64,000 nt of DNA. Source: Zhengitettix transpicula (Eukaryota; Arthropoda; Insecta; Orthoptera; Tetrigidae). Location of the stretch: contig CM073593.1 in assembly GCA_037074705.1 (NCBI GenBank), positions 101,765,738 through 101,829,737 of the forward strand. The letters run 5' to 3'. This document shows, piece by piece, positions 9,866 through 23,279 of this stretch. How positions within the stretch are numbered: the stretch's first letter is position 1; each line of letters starts with the position of its first letter. Made by a program: the position numbers and the translations under genes. The notes beneath the pieces were generated by a model that worked only from the letters and a program-made list of their open reading frames with translations, did not search any database and had not been told where the DNA came from.

Positions 9866-11634
9866 TGTCTGTTATCGAGCTTTGTCGCTGCATACGGTTT
9901 ATCTCTATCTGTAATTGTGCTTTGTCTTCTTACAAATTGCATTTTACACTAGTTAACACATCGTCAAACGTTTATATTTTTTTCCAGGCATATCTGCGTA
10001 ACACAATAACACATCCTTGTGGAATTCATGATTTTATCAGTATTTACGTATAAAAGAGCTTGTGTTCGTTTTAACTCGGTTCTCTTGAGTTGGACCGTGG
10101 CCGTGGCGTTGAGACACACAAATCGGACGACCATAAATTGAGTTATCGTGACGCTGCGATAGAAACAACCGTGTCAAATTATCTCCGAATCGAATCCAGT
10201 CCGTGTATGTGTGTGTGTTTACTGCGTTCGTACCTGTCTGCTGCGTAATCGCGGACGCCCGATATTGTCCAGTTATGACAATCCCAACACCCACCCTCTT
10301 CGGCCAGCTTGTCCTCTCTCCCTCTCTCTCTCCATCCACGACCATGCGATAGATAGCGCCAGCTGTCATTACAATTTCCATTATCGACGAGTCGAGTCGC
10401 CGACGTCGGTGCCTGGTTGCGTGGGAGTCGCTCTGCCTTCGACAAAGGCGACATCTACTCACACGCATCACATATCTGTGTAGGGAAAATCCTTCTGGAT
10501 CGTTAGTGACTGGACCGAAGGCTACCCAGATCGAATTTGATTCTGATGTTGGATTCAGGTGGAATCAGATCGCCATATTTACGCTTATTACTGCAGAAAC
10601 GCGATTACCTACGACTGTATGCGTTTCATACACTGCCACGTTAATGTGATAGGGGTGAAAGGGAGAGGGGGGGGGGCACAGGCTGTATAGAATACATTAG
10701 AGAATGTCAAACTGAACCTCTTAATATATGGACGAATGTATTTCTTCACTCATAAATTCATAATGCTGTGACAAGAATATGGACATGTTCAAAAATAGAA
10801 TGGTTACTACCAATAATTTTTATGAGATGAAATAATTCAATAAATTGGAAGAAGAAAATGATTTATTATGGCTTATGATGGCTATTTTTGAATTTATTAT
10901 GAGAAATATTGGTTTTTCAACCAATAACGAACATTTTCAATTAAAACACTTAATATTACTTTAATTACTAATTACTGTCATTAATATATTTAACTTAGTT
11001 AAAAATAATATATATTTTTCGTAAAGTACAATGTTTAACGTAGTTTTAAATCATATTTTTTTGTAAAGTACAATATCTGTTTTTTAAACTGTGTATTTGT
11101 AATAATTATTCTTTTAATGTAATCTTATATTATGACGTGGCATATTTCCTCTACCGAGGACTAATAGAATGAATAATAAATCTAAATCTAAAATTATTCA
11201 AGAATATTCAATTCAAACTAACTTCGTTTTTAATACATTTTTTTAAATTCACTTTCTACGGTTGGACTCATTATTTAATTTCAGTTTCACTTTGACTTCA
11301 TATTCTGAAACATGTCAATCTGACAAATATTAAATTTTATAACTAAATAATGGAAAATTGTTAGACGAGTTCCAAAATTTTTGCAATTAAATCGTTTATT
11401 CAAATTTAAACATTTTAAACAAATTTACATTGTTTATTTAATAATCTATAGTCCGCATACATCCATAATCACAGGGAAGAAATGTTCATTTGAATTTTAA
11501 ATTATTTAATAAATAATTATTTTTGTTCTTAAATAGTTATTCTGAGTGTCAGCCGTTATCTACTAGGTTAAATATAATGAAAGGACTGAAAAATTGACGT
11601 CTAATTGAAACTTAATAAAAAATTTTAATTTAAC
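9866..11634. other. Mostly AT-rich; GC-richer islet at 10080-10480
   Basis: The islet contains overlapping frames on both strands (144 codons on minus at 10037-10471, 90 on plus at 10211-10483). Their composition (TC and CG runs) does not look like protein coding, and no family is recognisable. 11140-11210 is a minus-strand fragment of the repeat at 13680-13865. Confidence 0.4.
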
Positions 11635-12005
11635 GTCTGTTTTGAATTAATAAAACAATTGCTGACCTTATACAGACACTTTTTGATTTCTATTTATATT
11701 GAGACGACGTTTCGATACCTGTTTAGTCTGTTTTATTTATTTGAAAAATACGTGAAGAAGAGACAAACACAACTAAACGATTAACAAGTTATTAAATTCG
11801 AATAGTTTTTAAAAAGGGATCCGAGGCACACAATTCACTTAACGCTAACAAGCATTGAATTTAATAACTAGTTATTCTTTTAGTTGTGCTAGTTTATTTT
11901 ATTAATTTGCAAAATACCTGAATAATATACAGACAGGTATCGAAACGTCGTCACAATAGAAATAAAAAGTGTCGGTATCAACTGTTTTAATAATAAGAAA
12001 TATAT
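11635..12005. repeat. Long-inverted-repeat foldback unit (beta family)
   Basis: The left arm 11635-11815 and right arm about 11850-12005 are reverse complements along most of their length. Shared words are TATACAGACAC, GACGACGTTTCGATACCTG and ACAACTAAACGATTAAC. It is the same family as the arms at 1895-2100 and 4540-4745, but here the arms are only tens of bases apart. Both hammerhead-like motifs (about 11703-11730 minus, 11918-11952 plus) have damaged CTGANGA cores although GAAACGTC is kept. Confidence 0.75.
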
Positions 12006-12130
12006 TTTAATAGAGACAAAATAAGTGATAATATAAATATCAGACAACGGCTCTTGTCCCTCTCCTCAGGTACTAAGAGGGGTTGTGTTGTTTTCATATA
12101 ATCACTATTTCGTACTATTAATTTTCAATC
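11995..12130 (-). repeat. Alpha-family repeat, truncated copy 7
   Basis: Adjoins the beta foldback, as alpha copy 6 adjoins the beta arm at 4.7 kb. The central motif is shortened by a deletion (ACAACGGCTCTTG then CCTCAGGTAC). Confidence 0.65.
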
Positions 12131-13679
12131 AGTCGTAATTATTTTTTCAATTCACGTTATAATGACAAATTATTAATTATAAAAAGGAATAACCTCTCTC
12201 AGTGCTATGTTTTTATTGCACATATACATAAAATCTGTAGACATATTCATCAACATCGGTTCAGATGAAGCATCGTTTGAATATTATAAAATTCGTAAGA
12301 TAATATTTAGAATGTATATTTATATTATTAAGATATTATTATATAGTTTATTTAACATTAATATACATTGAAGGGCGTCCTTAAATACATATTAATCTTA
12401 AATAATTTTATAATTACTTTATACTATATACTGATGAATCTGGTCAAGCAAAGCGGAAATCTTTAGTTGTGTATATATGTGCTATAAAAACTTGTAGGAT
12501 TTGAAGTGGTTAATTTAAAAAAAAATTATAATGTACATTTTCTGTTATTTTGAGTGCAGTAGCAAATTCCTCCCTTTCCATCCGGTGTGTCCATTTACGT
12601 CTAAGACCTTAGTGTATGCGATCTGAAGAAAATTATAGTCTGTTTGATTCAGTTTATGTATTGATTGAGTGCAGAATCCATGTGGATGCAATTCCCGGAA
12701 TGCGGCAAGTTTTACACGAGCGTGCTGAAGAAATGGTGGTGGTATGAGTATCCCTGAAATTTTGTCAAACGTTTTGGTTAATCCAAACAGAATATTTAAA
12801 AGGATTGAGAAACAAAATAATTCTTATAGAGACAAATAATCTAATCTGATTTCGACGAGTCGTCAGTGCCCGAACTGTTTAATTTTCGAGGTGATGTCTT
12901 CAACCAGGCTGACGTCTCGGACTTTGCGTGTCGTCGTCATCTCCGCACTCGGATGTTATGAGCAAGACCGCCATCGTTCTCTGCTCGTTCATGTTGCGTG
13001 CAAGGGAACAAAGGTGACGCTAAATCAGACGGAAGAGCAGAGTCCAGGGGCCATGGCTGGCTGGGCCTGGGCGTTATCGCGCCGTCTCCACGAAATTAAC
13101 GTTCTCCCGTCACGGAACGCGGAGACGACTCGCTCCGAAAGGAAGAGAGAAGAGAGAAAAAAAGCTCGAAAAATCGGTTAAACTGAAACGAGCGTCGAAT
13201 TCACCGTTTCCCTGAGGAAAACGTTTTCAATGTAAAGGTTTTCCCCGCGAGACTATATTCGTGTATACTCGACGGTAACATCATCGACTATTTTTATAAA
13301 GCAGACAGAATAATCCTCAGAGGATCCTCATTTGGCTCTTGATATCAATTCGTCGTTTTGCAGCTCGTTCAGTACTAAGGATCTTATTACGTTACTTAAC
13401 AAATTGCTTAATAAAAACAATATCTATAAAACGAGAAAATATTACACACTAGAATTTATGAAACTTAAATAATTTAAAATTAAAGCCTCTAAAATGTCGT
13501 ATAATATTAATTACCTCTTTTGGACATATTTAAAAACGTAGTATGGGTTTTTTAAGTGTCCATGGACATTTATTATTCTACAATCTCATATTTATAGGTC
13601 AATGAGTAGATTCGTGAGCGTAAAATGAGTCAAGTTTGTATCATCTTTGTTTGAGAACAGACCCACATATAAACAAATG
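12131..13679. other. Intron-like stretch with GC-richer islet at 12850-13260
   Basis: The islet carries a 96-codon plus-strand frame (12891-13181) rich in Arg/Ser, ending in a Lys/Arg/Glu-rich tail from an AAAG-rich segment. No family is recognised and its start is arbitrary. It could be a first exon, a regulatory islet or chance. Confidence 0.3.
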
Positions 13680-13865
13680 TAATCGATTCGATTTATTTTA
13701 TTACATTATTCCTCGTATCAGGAAGTAGGATACGTCATTACATAAAATTAGAATATAATAATTGGATGCTAGAATTATAAATAATTAGAAGTTAACGTAA
13801 AAATTACTAAAACTGGGGAACAGAAATTTCCTTGTCCAACATAAGTAAAAGAACTATATAGTAAT
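13680..13865 (+). repeat. Dispersed repeat, uninterrupted copy
   Basis: Matches the two halves of the repeat at 9093-9865, including CCTCGTATCAGGAAGTAGGA, ACGTCATTACATAAAAT and CTTGTCCAACATAAGT. It serves as the empty-site reference for the insertion at 9190-9740. Confidence 0.65.
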
Positions 13866-16671
13866 AATGTAGCTGATGCAACTTTAACCATGAATCCCGC
13901 ATGAAAAATTCCGGGCTGCCTAAGCAGCTAGGGGACATAACGGATGCATGGTCCACTGTCGATAGGCAAGGTACGAATGTGATTCGCCTTCAACGACGGA
14001 AAAAAATAATATTCTTGCTACTACCTTCTCACTAAGTTAAACCTAATAGACCATAAAATTTTCGATTTTTCCATCCATTCAGCTTCGTTATATTATGAAA
14101 TATTTTAAGTTAAATTTCTACATCAATTCTATCTATCTCATTGCCTCAAAATTTTATCTCATAGAAACCCCATCACTCTTTAATATGACCACAGCCCGAC
14201 AAAATCCAGCTAATACACAACGTTATTATATTTTTCTTGCGTCTGTTAAACGTCTGTTATTTTACAGTATGCTAAAGGATAAAATCCAAAATAAAAAGCA
14301 CACATAATATATTGAAAGATTTTATACAGCAGAACTAATCGAATATATACGTAAATAGTGGATAGTTGGCAAACAGAGAGCCTGAAAAGTCTCATATCAC
14401 AAATTAATGGTAAAAGAATGAATGGGCGAACAAAGTTTGGAAGGAAGACTTTAAGATGGGAAGGCGAAATAAGTCTGCCAAAGTGCTATGGGTTATTTTA
14501 TGTAATCGAAAAAAATTAACTAGTAACACTCTTACTTTTAAGAAGTTGTAATTCGTTAACTGTGACGTAAGAATCCATTAATCATAAAATAATTGGAAAT
14601 TTAATCTAAATGATATGAAAGAGCTTTTTCAGGCAAATAAATATTTGATTGAATCGAAGAATATACTCACGATTAAAATCTTTCTTTAAAGGTAAGCAAA
14701 ATAATTATTATTACACGTTTATTTCACAATCACTTTAAGACTAAATATTTGACTTGGAACAAAAATTTCCCCTAGTTTGTCTCCGAGGTCAAACAAAATT
14801 GATAAAATGACCAATAGTTTCATTTTATTAAAAACAGTGACGCATAGTATCGGTTTCTTACATTCCAGACTTTATCTCATGTCTCCTCGTCTCCCCACAT
14901 TTTTCTCATTTTCCCTGTGTACTTCTACTATGAAAGTAGATGGAAAATAAATCTGTGAAGTGGGCCGAGAAAATGGAGACAGAGCAGAGATTAATACAAG
15001 GGAAAATTTTCCTCTTTATTACGATGTGAAATTCAAACAAGCATTATAGACCCGGTTTGTTCTTAAGTCAACTGTAAGTTTTCATATGAAAGACTAAGAT
15101 CGTACAAAATATACTTTAAGGATAAATAGAAGAAGAGATAATTAAACTTCTTGATAACGCCTAAGGTCTAAAACGTAGATGAAAGGAAAATTAAACTTAA
15201 AATTTAAATAGTGATATATTCGTTTTATATTAGTCTATTTCTCGTCAGGTCTAATTTGTTTTTTCTTGCTCCGTCGAAAAATAATTTATTGGGGGACGCA
15301 CACAATTTATTGATGCCTTTTAATTATAAGATTTTTCTTTGAATTTTAATTTATGCGATACACAAATGTAATGTTAAACTTAAACCTTATCTACAAATAA
15401 ATCCGTTTATTTTTCACCGCGTTGGCTAATAAAAATTATTCCGGCCTACAAATCAGGTCGCAAGAGAATCGAAACAAATTCCTTAATGATAACTAAATAA
15501 TAATAAATATTTAAGCCACAGGTACCTTCTGTCCATGCTCCTGACCGATGAGAGAAAAAACAATAGTGATGCTTTTAACGAGATATCAGCTACACGACCC
15601 TTTCATTTGAACTTAATAATGTTTAAATTTGAGTCTCTTGTATACACTACCTTGAGATAATCGCCCTAGCAATCCAGTATTATAATCCTGTTAAATGATT
15701 TCAAAACTTATTTTGTAATCAAAAAAATATTTTTTAAATAAAATATTCCATAAAACCCTTTAATGTAAATTTCAAACTGGAATTGATAAACACTAGTATC
15801 TTCTTGAACTACATTCTTTACACTCTTAATTTAATTTTCACAATAATCTATTACTATCCTGATATTATATGGTATCTTTGTGGCACATTCATTAATTCAT
15901 TAAAAAACAAACAATTTTACGCATTAAGTGTCTGAACGTTGACTCATATACATATATAATTTATGTAATATTCTTTTAAAAAATCAGCGTTATATCATGC
16001 GTTTCGGAATTGTCAAGAGCTTTGGGCAAAGTTATACTCGAATTCTTCGAGAAGTTTTAGGGGTTTAGCTTCTCGTTAACCACACTGAAATGTTAATCAT
16101 TTCAACATGAGAACACATTTATTGAAGCAGCGATGGAGGAATGAAGCAGTCAGTGATGGAGAAAAATATACATCAAATTCTTGCGAGCAGCGTAAAAGTC
16201 GTGGTCACGAGGTCAGGGAGGCTGTTTAACTTGGCGGGAGCACACCCCCGCGGCGTCGAATCTTGCGACTTCATTTCCGGCGTCCCGACGCTCTATCACC
16301 ACGGCGGTTGTTTGGGAGGGAAGCAAGAAGTTGACCGAATTAGGCCGGCCTTGTTAGCGCGACGTGATTCGCCACGAAGGAGAGGAGAGGAAGGGTCTTT
16401 TTTTTCTGTCCCACCCCCCCTTGCTCTGTGGCGTCGGCTTTAACTGCAGGCAATCATGTCCTAATGCGACGCCTCCCAGCGGTAGCCTAACTACCCTCGC
16501 TCAATGGAATCGTCTGTCCCATTGTTGCCTATGGGAACTTCGTCGTGATGGCAACGTACCGCAAGGTATGCGTCAGAGAAGACGAAACCTGTTATACAAG
16601 CGAATATTTTTGAGCGGAACAAAATAATATACAGATGGGATCAAATTTGGAGATTTTTAATGTTTTCAATA
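13866..16671. other. AT-rich stretch; GC-richer islet at 16100-16640
   Basis: The islet has two overlapping plus frames (100 and 87 codons) with no recognisable family. A segment at 14400-14480 is faintly reminiscent of a non-LTR retrotransposon tail but too short to support. Nothing else was identified. Confidence 0.4.
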
Positions 16672-17205
16672 ATTAGTAGTTCATATTAGACTACCCCTCC
16701 CTGATCCCACCAAACGCCCGAAGCGATTTGGCCTTGCGGACGACGTTGATGGTTGGCCCGGATCAACATGTGATTTCTTGCCTTTAGGATTCTCGAAATA
16801 TAGCCACTTTCCAACGCCAGTCACAATCCGATGCAGAAATGATTTTCTTTGTTGTCTGGCGACATGTGTTTTGGTGTCGCTCAGTTCCTACGGCAGCCAT
16901 TTTCCAATCCTTTGAACCTTTACGCAAGGCAGGTAGGAACATGGAAATGGCTCGTTGAGAAACACCCAATTGCTCGGCAAGACGTTTTAGCGATTGGGCA
17001 TCGTCTTCGTCCAAAAGAGCCTGCACTTGATGGTCCTCAATCTTTCTGGGCCGATTTTCACGATTCTTGTCGCACAGATCAAAATTTCCGTCTTTGAACC
17101 GACGAAAACCAATCTCTGCCAATTGATTCCGATGAAGCACTGTCGCCATAGGCATACAAAAGGATTTGATGCATCCGATTTCTTCATACGCATAAAATCA
17201 GAGAT
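16672..17205 (-). pseudogene. mariner transposase remnant (mauritiana type)
   Basis: The N-terminal half of a mariner DD34D transposase, broken into at least four frame segments. The first (about 17205-17130) reads MHQILLYAYGDSASSES and then shifts. The main segment carries FRRFKDGNFDLCDK, ALLDEDDAQ and RLAEQLGVSQRAIS, the helix-turn-helix DNA-binding region. Another shift leads to SFLHRIVTGVGKW (16807-16839), NPKGKKSHVDPGQP and ARPNRFG, and a last shift to WWDQ (16700-16714) and a YYEL-like end. In active relatives the catalytic motif is TGDEKW; here it is TGVGKW, so the first catalytic Asp is lost. The C-terminal half with the other two catalytic Asp residues is missing, and I found no terminal inverted repeats. 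It is clearly dead and is typical of an arthropod genome. Confidence 0.9.
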
Positions 17206-18392
17206 TCCCTCATATACTCTTATTTTTGGTAAGTCCAAAGGAATTTTTGAATGCAATTCCTGATGATGTGCATCATGACATAACAGATGATAAACTCAAA
17301 AAAAAACGAACGCAATGTCCGTAGTAGTTTAAGGTGATCACTGACGCCATTTAACAGCGGATTTAAGCTGGTATACATTTGACAGAAACAAGGAGTGATA
17401 TGAAAATTATTTTATTTTTCAAAACTGAATAAGAAGAATCGTGTAGAAAGTGGAAATTCGGAACTCTTGTGCTCGGTTCAGCACAGCCTCAGACAGACTA
17501 TTCTTTTACTGATTTATGTTGGTAAACCTGCATTATTCTTCAAATCAGCCAATGAAATTCACTTTGATAGAGATGTACAATGCATTATTTTCCCTGAGTT
17601 AATTTTACTTGCTGCATTCCCCAACGTTAATATAATTTTTCTTCTTATAATGTTTGTAATGGCCTTCCGCCTGAATTCTCGTACGTCCACTACACATGTA
17701 ATTTTAATTGTTAAATAATCTTGAGAACCTCAGCAGAAGATCCAATAGGTAAACTCGTCTTTGTTTCAAATCCAGAGGCAAAAATTCTTTCATTAAGCAG
17801 AATTTTAAAAATAATTCATCATTTTTTCTTTTTTTAAACAGTCAGTTAAAGCTTCAAACGTATATTAGTCTTTTTTCAGATTTCCCTTTCCTTAAATACT
17901 AAACAAAATTCTGCTCAAAAGACATTTTCTGCAATTGCCTTCAGTGGCCAGGATAAGGATTTGATTATTGTGCCTACGTAGTCCTAGGATTTTAAATTTT
18001 GTATGTTTTGTGTATATATGCGGTCGTTAATTTGCTTTTATATATTTTTCTTAGATTACTATGTGTAGTTTCCTAATGATTCTTGTGGATCAAAATGTTA
18101 CGTTACGAGAATAACCATTCAATTGGAACTGATGACTTCGTAGTCATAGTAATCAAATCGTTTATTTAATTTTCTAACTGGAAAGTGTTCAAAGAAATAA
18201 ATTTAGTAGGAATTTTTCTGATAATTTTAATACAAAGAGAATATTTTATGAACTGGAGTAGTGAAAATCATTGGTTATCAATTTTTTTTCCTGTTGCTTT
18301 GTTCTGAAATACAACAGCCACAAATGCAAGATGTACTTTAGATTAATACAGAATATTCTGAGAGTGACGAAGGCATCGCAGGAAAATTTCTC
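17206..18392. other. AT-rich stretch, no gene seen
   Basis: No recognisable frame. 17231-17350 may still contain mariner flank but no inverted terminus is visible. Confidence 0.4.
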
Positions 18393-18578
18393 AGTAGTGC
18401 CGAAAAGTGAAGAGGGAATAAATTCACTGTCTTGTCACCCTCTGAAACAAAATAATGTCAGTAGGGGATCGGCTAAATAGGTTTATGAAGAAGCGGAAAT
18501 ACTTTATGGATGGTGGAAGACTGGGGTGAATATGTGACGAGGTAACGTACACTTTATTCGCATATAAATGTTGCCACA
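18393..18578 (+). repeat. Direct repeat, copy A
   Basis: Shares GTAGGGGATCGG, GGTTTATGAAGAA and GGTAAC.TACA blocks in order with 19105-19290, about 180 bp, same orientation. The family is unknown. Confidence 0.75.
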
Positions 18579-19104
18579 TTTTTATAAACACAGATACTCG
18601 AATAAAATATGTTCAATAAAAGCATAACTGTGCATAATTTAAATGGTAATAAATTGCTTGTTAGAAATATAATTTTGTCCTTAACACAGTAAAAATAATG
18701 ACGTAATGAATGGCTTTAAAAATTAGGTTTTATGAATGGAAATTTGTTATAGATTTCGATTTATCGATTCAATAAATACTCTACCGAGAAAGACGGTAAA
18801 ATTGTTCTAGGAAATCAACATATAATCGTCAACATAATTGGTAAAATTGAAGGTAATAATTATTTAAGCATAATACATCTATCTGACAACGATCCTGTAA
18901 TAACGTAGATACATATTTATTTATCCCTAAAATTAAGATCCTATGATATTTAAACATGAAGGGAATAAATGATTTAGAAGTAGTAGTAGTAGTATCAAGT
19001 TTATCTCATTAGAAATATAATATGTAAATTTCTAACCTGAAAATTATGTGTATTTGGAAACTTATTCTGGATTAAATTCACCCTGTGTTATTAATGAATT
19101 TATC

Positions 19105-19290
19105 AGTCAGGCCAAGAATAGAAGGAGGTTATAAATTCACGGTCGTGTCACCCCCTCAAATTGCCAGTAGGGGATCGGATAAGTTGGTTTATGAAGAAAC
19201 GGAAATATTTTTATGTTGGAAATAAGACGGAGGTTGGATGACTGAGGTTAATGTGTAAACAGGTAACCTACAATTTTTCTGTATATATAA
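19105..19290 (+). repeat. Direct repeat, copy B
   Basis: Second copy of the 18393-18578 unit, moderately diverged with small indels. The 526-bp interval between them is AT-rich and holds a short GTA trinucleotide run (18977-18992). Confidence 0.75.
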
Positions 19291-22249
19291 ATTTGTAAAT
19301 AATAAAATATAAGAAAGAAATAGTAAATATTATCATTTACAAGTAGCTCAATCATCCGGAACTGACAATTAACGATGCTCATTCTTGTAGCAATTTCACC
19401 CCGACCAAGTCTTACTCTTTTGGAGTTAACGACGGAAATACTGAACTTAATGAATAATTCCATGCTTCGTGCATGCTCTCACGCAATTTTGTAATGCACG
19501 CGCGGAATGTACAGTAATTCCCACGCACAGCGACTCTGAAACTCAATACTGGAGTTGTGGTGTACAAGAAAAATAAATAAATTGGGGCTGGTCATGAAAA
19601 TACAATACTTTGTGTCTTTTATATAAACGTGAAGCACTTCAGTTAAAAAAAAGAACAAAATAATCCAATGGTTATGCTACCGAACAACGGGGACGTCGAA
19701 AGTGTTGCATTCAAAAATGAGCAGGCGTAAAAGTAGTACTGAAGTAGTTCAGGAAATTTTCAAGGCTTACAGGAAAATCCTTTTCAACGTATTGGTAAAA
19801 CAGAGTGACATCACACTTAATAATCTTCCAGATGATGAACTAATAAATAATAAAATAAATTGTATAAGAAAGCTTAATACCTCGTTTCTCTAAAATCTTA
19901 ATTTATTTACTTTCAAAAGAACTGTGTTTCTTTCTTTAAGAAATCGTATCAACACAAATATCACGGTAAAGTTTCATCTAAATATATTTTTTCAAGTCAT
20001 TTCCTCGTCGTGTATTACTTTTAAAACTCCAACAAATTTCTATTGTTATCTGAAATTAACTGCATTTAAATGAAAAATCATCTCAACGTTCATAACGACA
20101 CTAATAACATTTTATAGAATGGTAGGAATTTTGTTATTATAGCATAAATTTTAAATTCTTTGAAAGCGTCGGTTTTTACTTAAAAGGAGACTAGGTTATT
20201 TTACTACTAGTCAACGTTGTTCTTTTAGAGTTAATATGATAAGAATTTTGAAAAATAAATTTTGGTAACTGTATTATTATACACGATCAGCAAAAAACGA
20301 TTAAAAACTTTGAAATTTTCTGAATTTTCATTCTCGGTCAAAAAATATAATCATTATGGAAATATTTAATTATTTCTACAAATAGAAATTTATGTACAAA
20401 TTTTGAAAATAATCATCAATAACATGGTTAAAGAGCCGCATATTTAACAGAAGCTTTCAATACGTGATCTAATATATTTTGATGTTGTAAAATGTAATAT
20501 AATTTTTTTAAAAAATTTAAAAACATATATTTTATGAATTTGTTTTTTATATAACTACATGTTCTATAGACTGATAACTTTTCAACTTACTTAAATAAAG
20601 CAATTGATGATTGGGGGGAAAATGGAGTATTTGATATATGAAAGTGGCATTAAATTGTATTTATTTTTTTAATTACTAGACTGCTGTTTTTTTTTATTTT
20701 AATGCTATTACAGCAACTTGTTATTAGCCTACTTTAAGCTGATTAAAAGGATGTTTGTTGTGATAAATACAAACACAGCGTTAATAGCTTTATATATTCA
20801 TTTGTTTATGAGGTAATTTATCGTATTTTATAAAAATAACAATGAATTCAATTAGCAAATGTATAAATCATATTTATTTAAACCGAAAAAATTCTGCACC
20901 TTTTTCAGATATTCTAGAGCATGTACAAATTAGGCTAAAGAATATGGATCATTATTATTACTGAAATATTAATATTCATAACTGATAAAGAGTCTCGGAA
21001 AACAATAAAAATTATTGATTTAATCAATGAATTTAGTTGAGATATGCAACTGTGGATGAAAATTGTCGAAAGTGAAAATGTATAGTCTAAGAAAATATAT
21101 CTCGTTGTTTACTGCTGTAATTGGCAATACTAATAAATATAAGAATAAAAATAAAGATGCACGTATACAGATTTATCCATACGACGGCCGTCTACGAGTT
21201 TGAAATGTGAGGAATCATGTCTTCCACGATAATAGATTCGTGTTAGCGTCTGTCGAACTATTTCACCCCATTTTGTTACGGGTCGTATCATATGGTCTCC
21301 TGCTGTGATATATATTTTTTCTCTTTCTTTTTCTGGGGGCAGTACTACATTACTTTTGACACGAGAGTCTCTCTCCATGGCAACACATCCACCCTATCTC
21401 TCTGTCCAGCTGCTGTAGCTTTCTCAAGTTCCTCCTTCCCTCCCATCTCCCTTGCGATTGGTAGATATAGAGAAAGTTGTTCGGCTTTCGCCGGAACCTC
21501 GATGTAGGCCTGTCTGGCTCACTGGAAGGGTGGGTCCTGGAAAAGGGGGCTGGAGAGGAGAGCCTTTATCGATTCTGCAGCACGCCTTGCCCGCGTGCCT
21601 GCCAGCTCGTGACCCAAATAAACTTTTGGGGGTTAAAAGAGAGAGACGGAAGAAAGAAGGACGAGGAAATGTGGGAAGACTAAGAGAATAAAAGAAATAG
21701 AGAATAGAATAGTTGGGACCAGCAGAATGAAGAAGGTCGTTGCTTCAATTTTAATAGTCATCCTCATCTTCCCACCTAATCTGGGCTTGTTTCTCGGATT
21801 AATTTTTTTTTATTTTGCTCACAGGTGTTTGACAGCATGCACTATGAATTATCGTAACCTACACTAACAAATTCCTCACTTCAATAACATCTTAAATAAG
21901 CCCAGTTAGTCTGAGTTATTTCATTTTGCAGATATAATGAAGCCTCAATTCATAAGTATTACATTACCTTTACATAGCCAGATAATTTAATAAATAAAAC
22001 GAAACAAATATATATATACCTTTAATAATAAACATGAGTAAATTTATAATGAAATATTCACAGCAAGATAAATATAGTTTTACATCGACATATTAAACAT
22101 TATTTCGCTGTTAGACACGAATATATATAACTGAATATATTTTAGAGAGTTGTTGATGTATATAATTTCCTTTTAAATTAGTATTTACTTACAAATGCTA
22201 TAGATTTATATTCAGAGCAGATCGAGTAAACATGAACTCGATTTCGAAC
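19291..22249. other. AT-rich stretch; GC-richer islet at 21380-21690
   Basis: A 63-codon plus frame at 19702-19893 (with a second Met at codon 6 followed by SRRKSS) has a plausible amino-acid mix but no recognised family and no splice context I trust. The islet at 21380-21690 has overlapping frames with no family match. The rest is featureless. Confidence 0.35.
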
Positions 22250-22840
22250 ATATGAATGTATAATCATATCTTCTTAAAAATACCCTGAAGTATTTATAAA
22301 ACGGTAAATACATTTAAAAGCGTGGAAACGTGATTTTCAACGGTACAAATACATAACAGTTCTACATCAAGTTAACTATATAATAATAATAATAATCATA
22401 AACAGTGTGCTCGACCAAAAATATACTTTATGGTAAAGAATCATTATAAATATTAATACGCAAATCTATAATAAATGTTCTCGTCTATATAAAAAATTGA
22501 TAATGAGGTCGAAACATTTAAAAACGTCAACATCAAAGACATCACTGAAAATTTTCAATAATTCAACGGGTCTTCTACATAATTAAGATCAAATTTCTCG
22601 AAAATATTTAATAATAGGCGCCGTTTTCATAAATTTACTGAAGTTTTATTTATATAATATTAATTTATGAAAGGTATTTGTTTACATATTGTAAGTTAAA
22701 TCAGTTTTATATAATTTTATACAAAAAACCTACGTTTTTTTTAAATGTTGACAATCACGTTTTCATGCTTTTAAATGTATTTACCGTTTTATAATTATTT
22801 TCAGGGTATTTTTAAGAAGATATGTTTATATATTCATATA
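22250..22840. repeat. Inverted-repeat unit with ~92-bp arms
   Basis: The left arm 22250-22342 and right arm 22746-22840 are reverse complements with few mismatches. Shared words include CATATCTTCTTAAAAATACC, ACGGTAAATACATTTAAAAG and AAACGTGATT. The spacer of about 400 bp has no coding frame. The arms carry CCTGAA and GGAAACGTG blocks but not a convincing hammerhead core. Confidence 0.75.
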
Positions 22841-22981
22841 TTCTAAAATACAGTTATCACACATAAAAAAACATTGTCTTAAATTTTTTTATTCCTTATA
22901 CCTGTCTTAATTGAAGAAATATTAGTTCTTTAATTAATAATTAAGGTTTTTATATATCCCTTATTTTACAATTAAAGTACA

Positions 22982-23017
22982 CCTGTTGAAGTCCTAAATT
23001 AGAGACTAATTATTGTG
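22982..23017 (+). repeat. Decayed relative of the hammerhead-like motif at 28829
   Basis: CCTGTTGAAGTCCTAAATT and AGAGACT align with the 28829 copy, but the GAAACGT block is gone. Confidence 0.3.
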
Positions 23018-23279
23018 AAAATATTTTTGTACTGTATTATTTTCTTTGTCAATAATTAATTTTTTATGAGTTATGGTCTGTCTATTTATTTATTTTAATA
23101 TTAAAATGTCAGACAATTATTATTACTAATAATAAATAAACGGCATTTAGGTGTAATTTAAACGTTAAATATGCGCAGATAATGAAAATTGAAGTAAATT
23201 CATTATGCTATCAGTATATTCGATGTACATTAAATAAAAATTACGGATATATACAAACATATATTTCGCATCATAGAGG

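Noticed and set aside
10037..10483. 144-codon minus frame and 90-codon plus frame
   Set aside because: Overlapping frames on opposite strands in a GC-richer patch, no recognisable domain, no splice context.
12891..13181. 96-codon plus frame in a GC-rich islet
   Set aside because: No family resemblance and a basic low-complexity tail; kept only as part of the islet description.
14395..14485. Possible non-LTR retrotransposon C-terminal fragment
   Set aside because: Only a loose NGR..FGRK.LRWEGE-like string, too short and non-specific.
19702..19893. 63-codon frame with plausible amino-acid mix
   Set aside because: No homologue recognised and no splice or promoter evidence; could be chance in AT-rich DNA.
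22290..22350. CCTGAAG ... GGAAACGTG in the 22.3-kb inverted arm as a hammerhead
   Set aside because: CTGAAGT lacks the required GA and no stem II lies directly between the two blocks.
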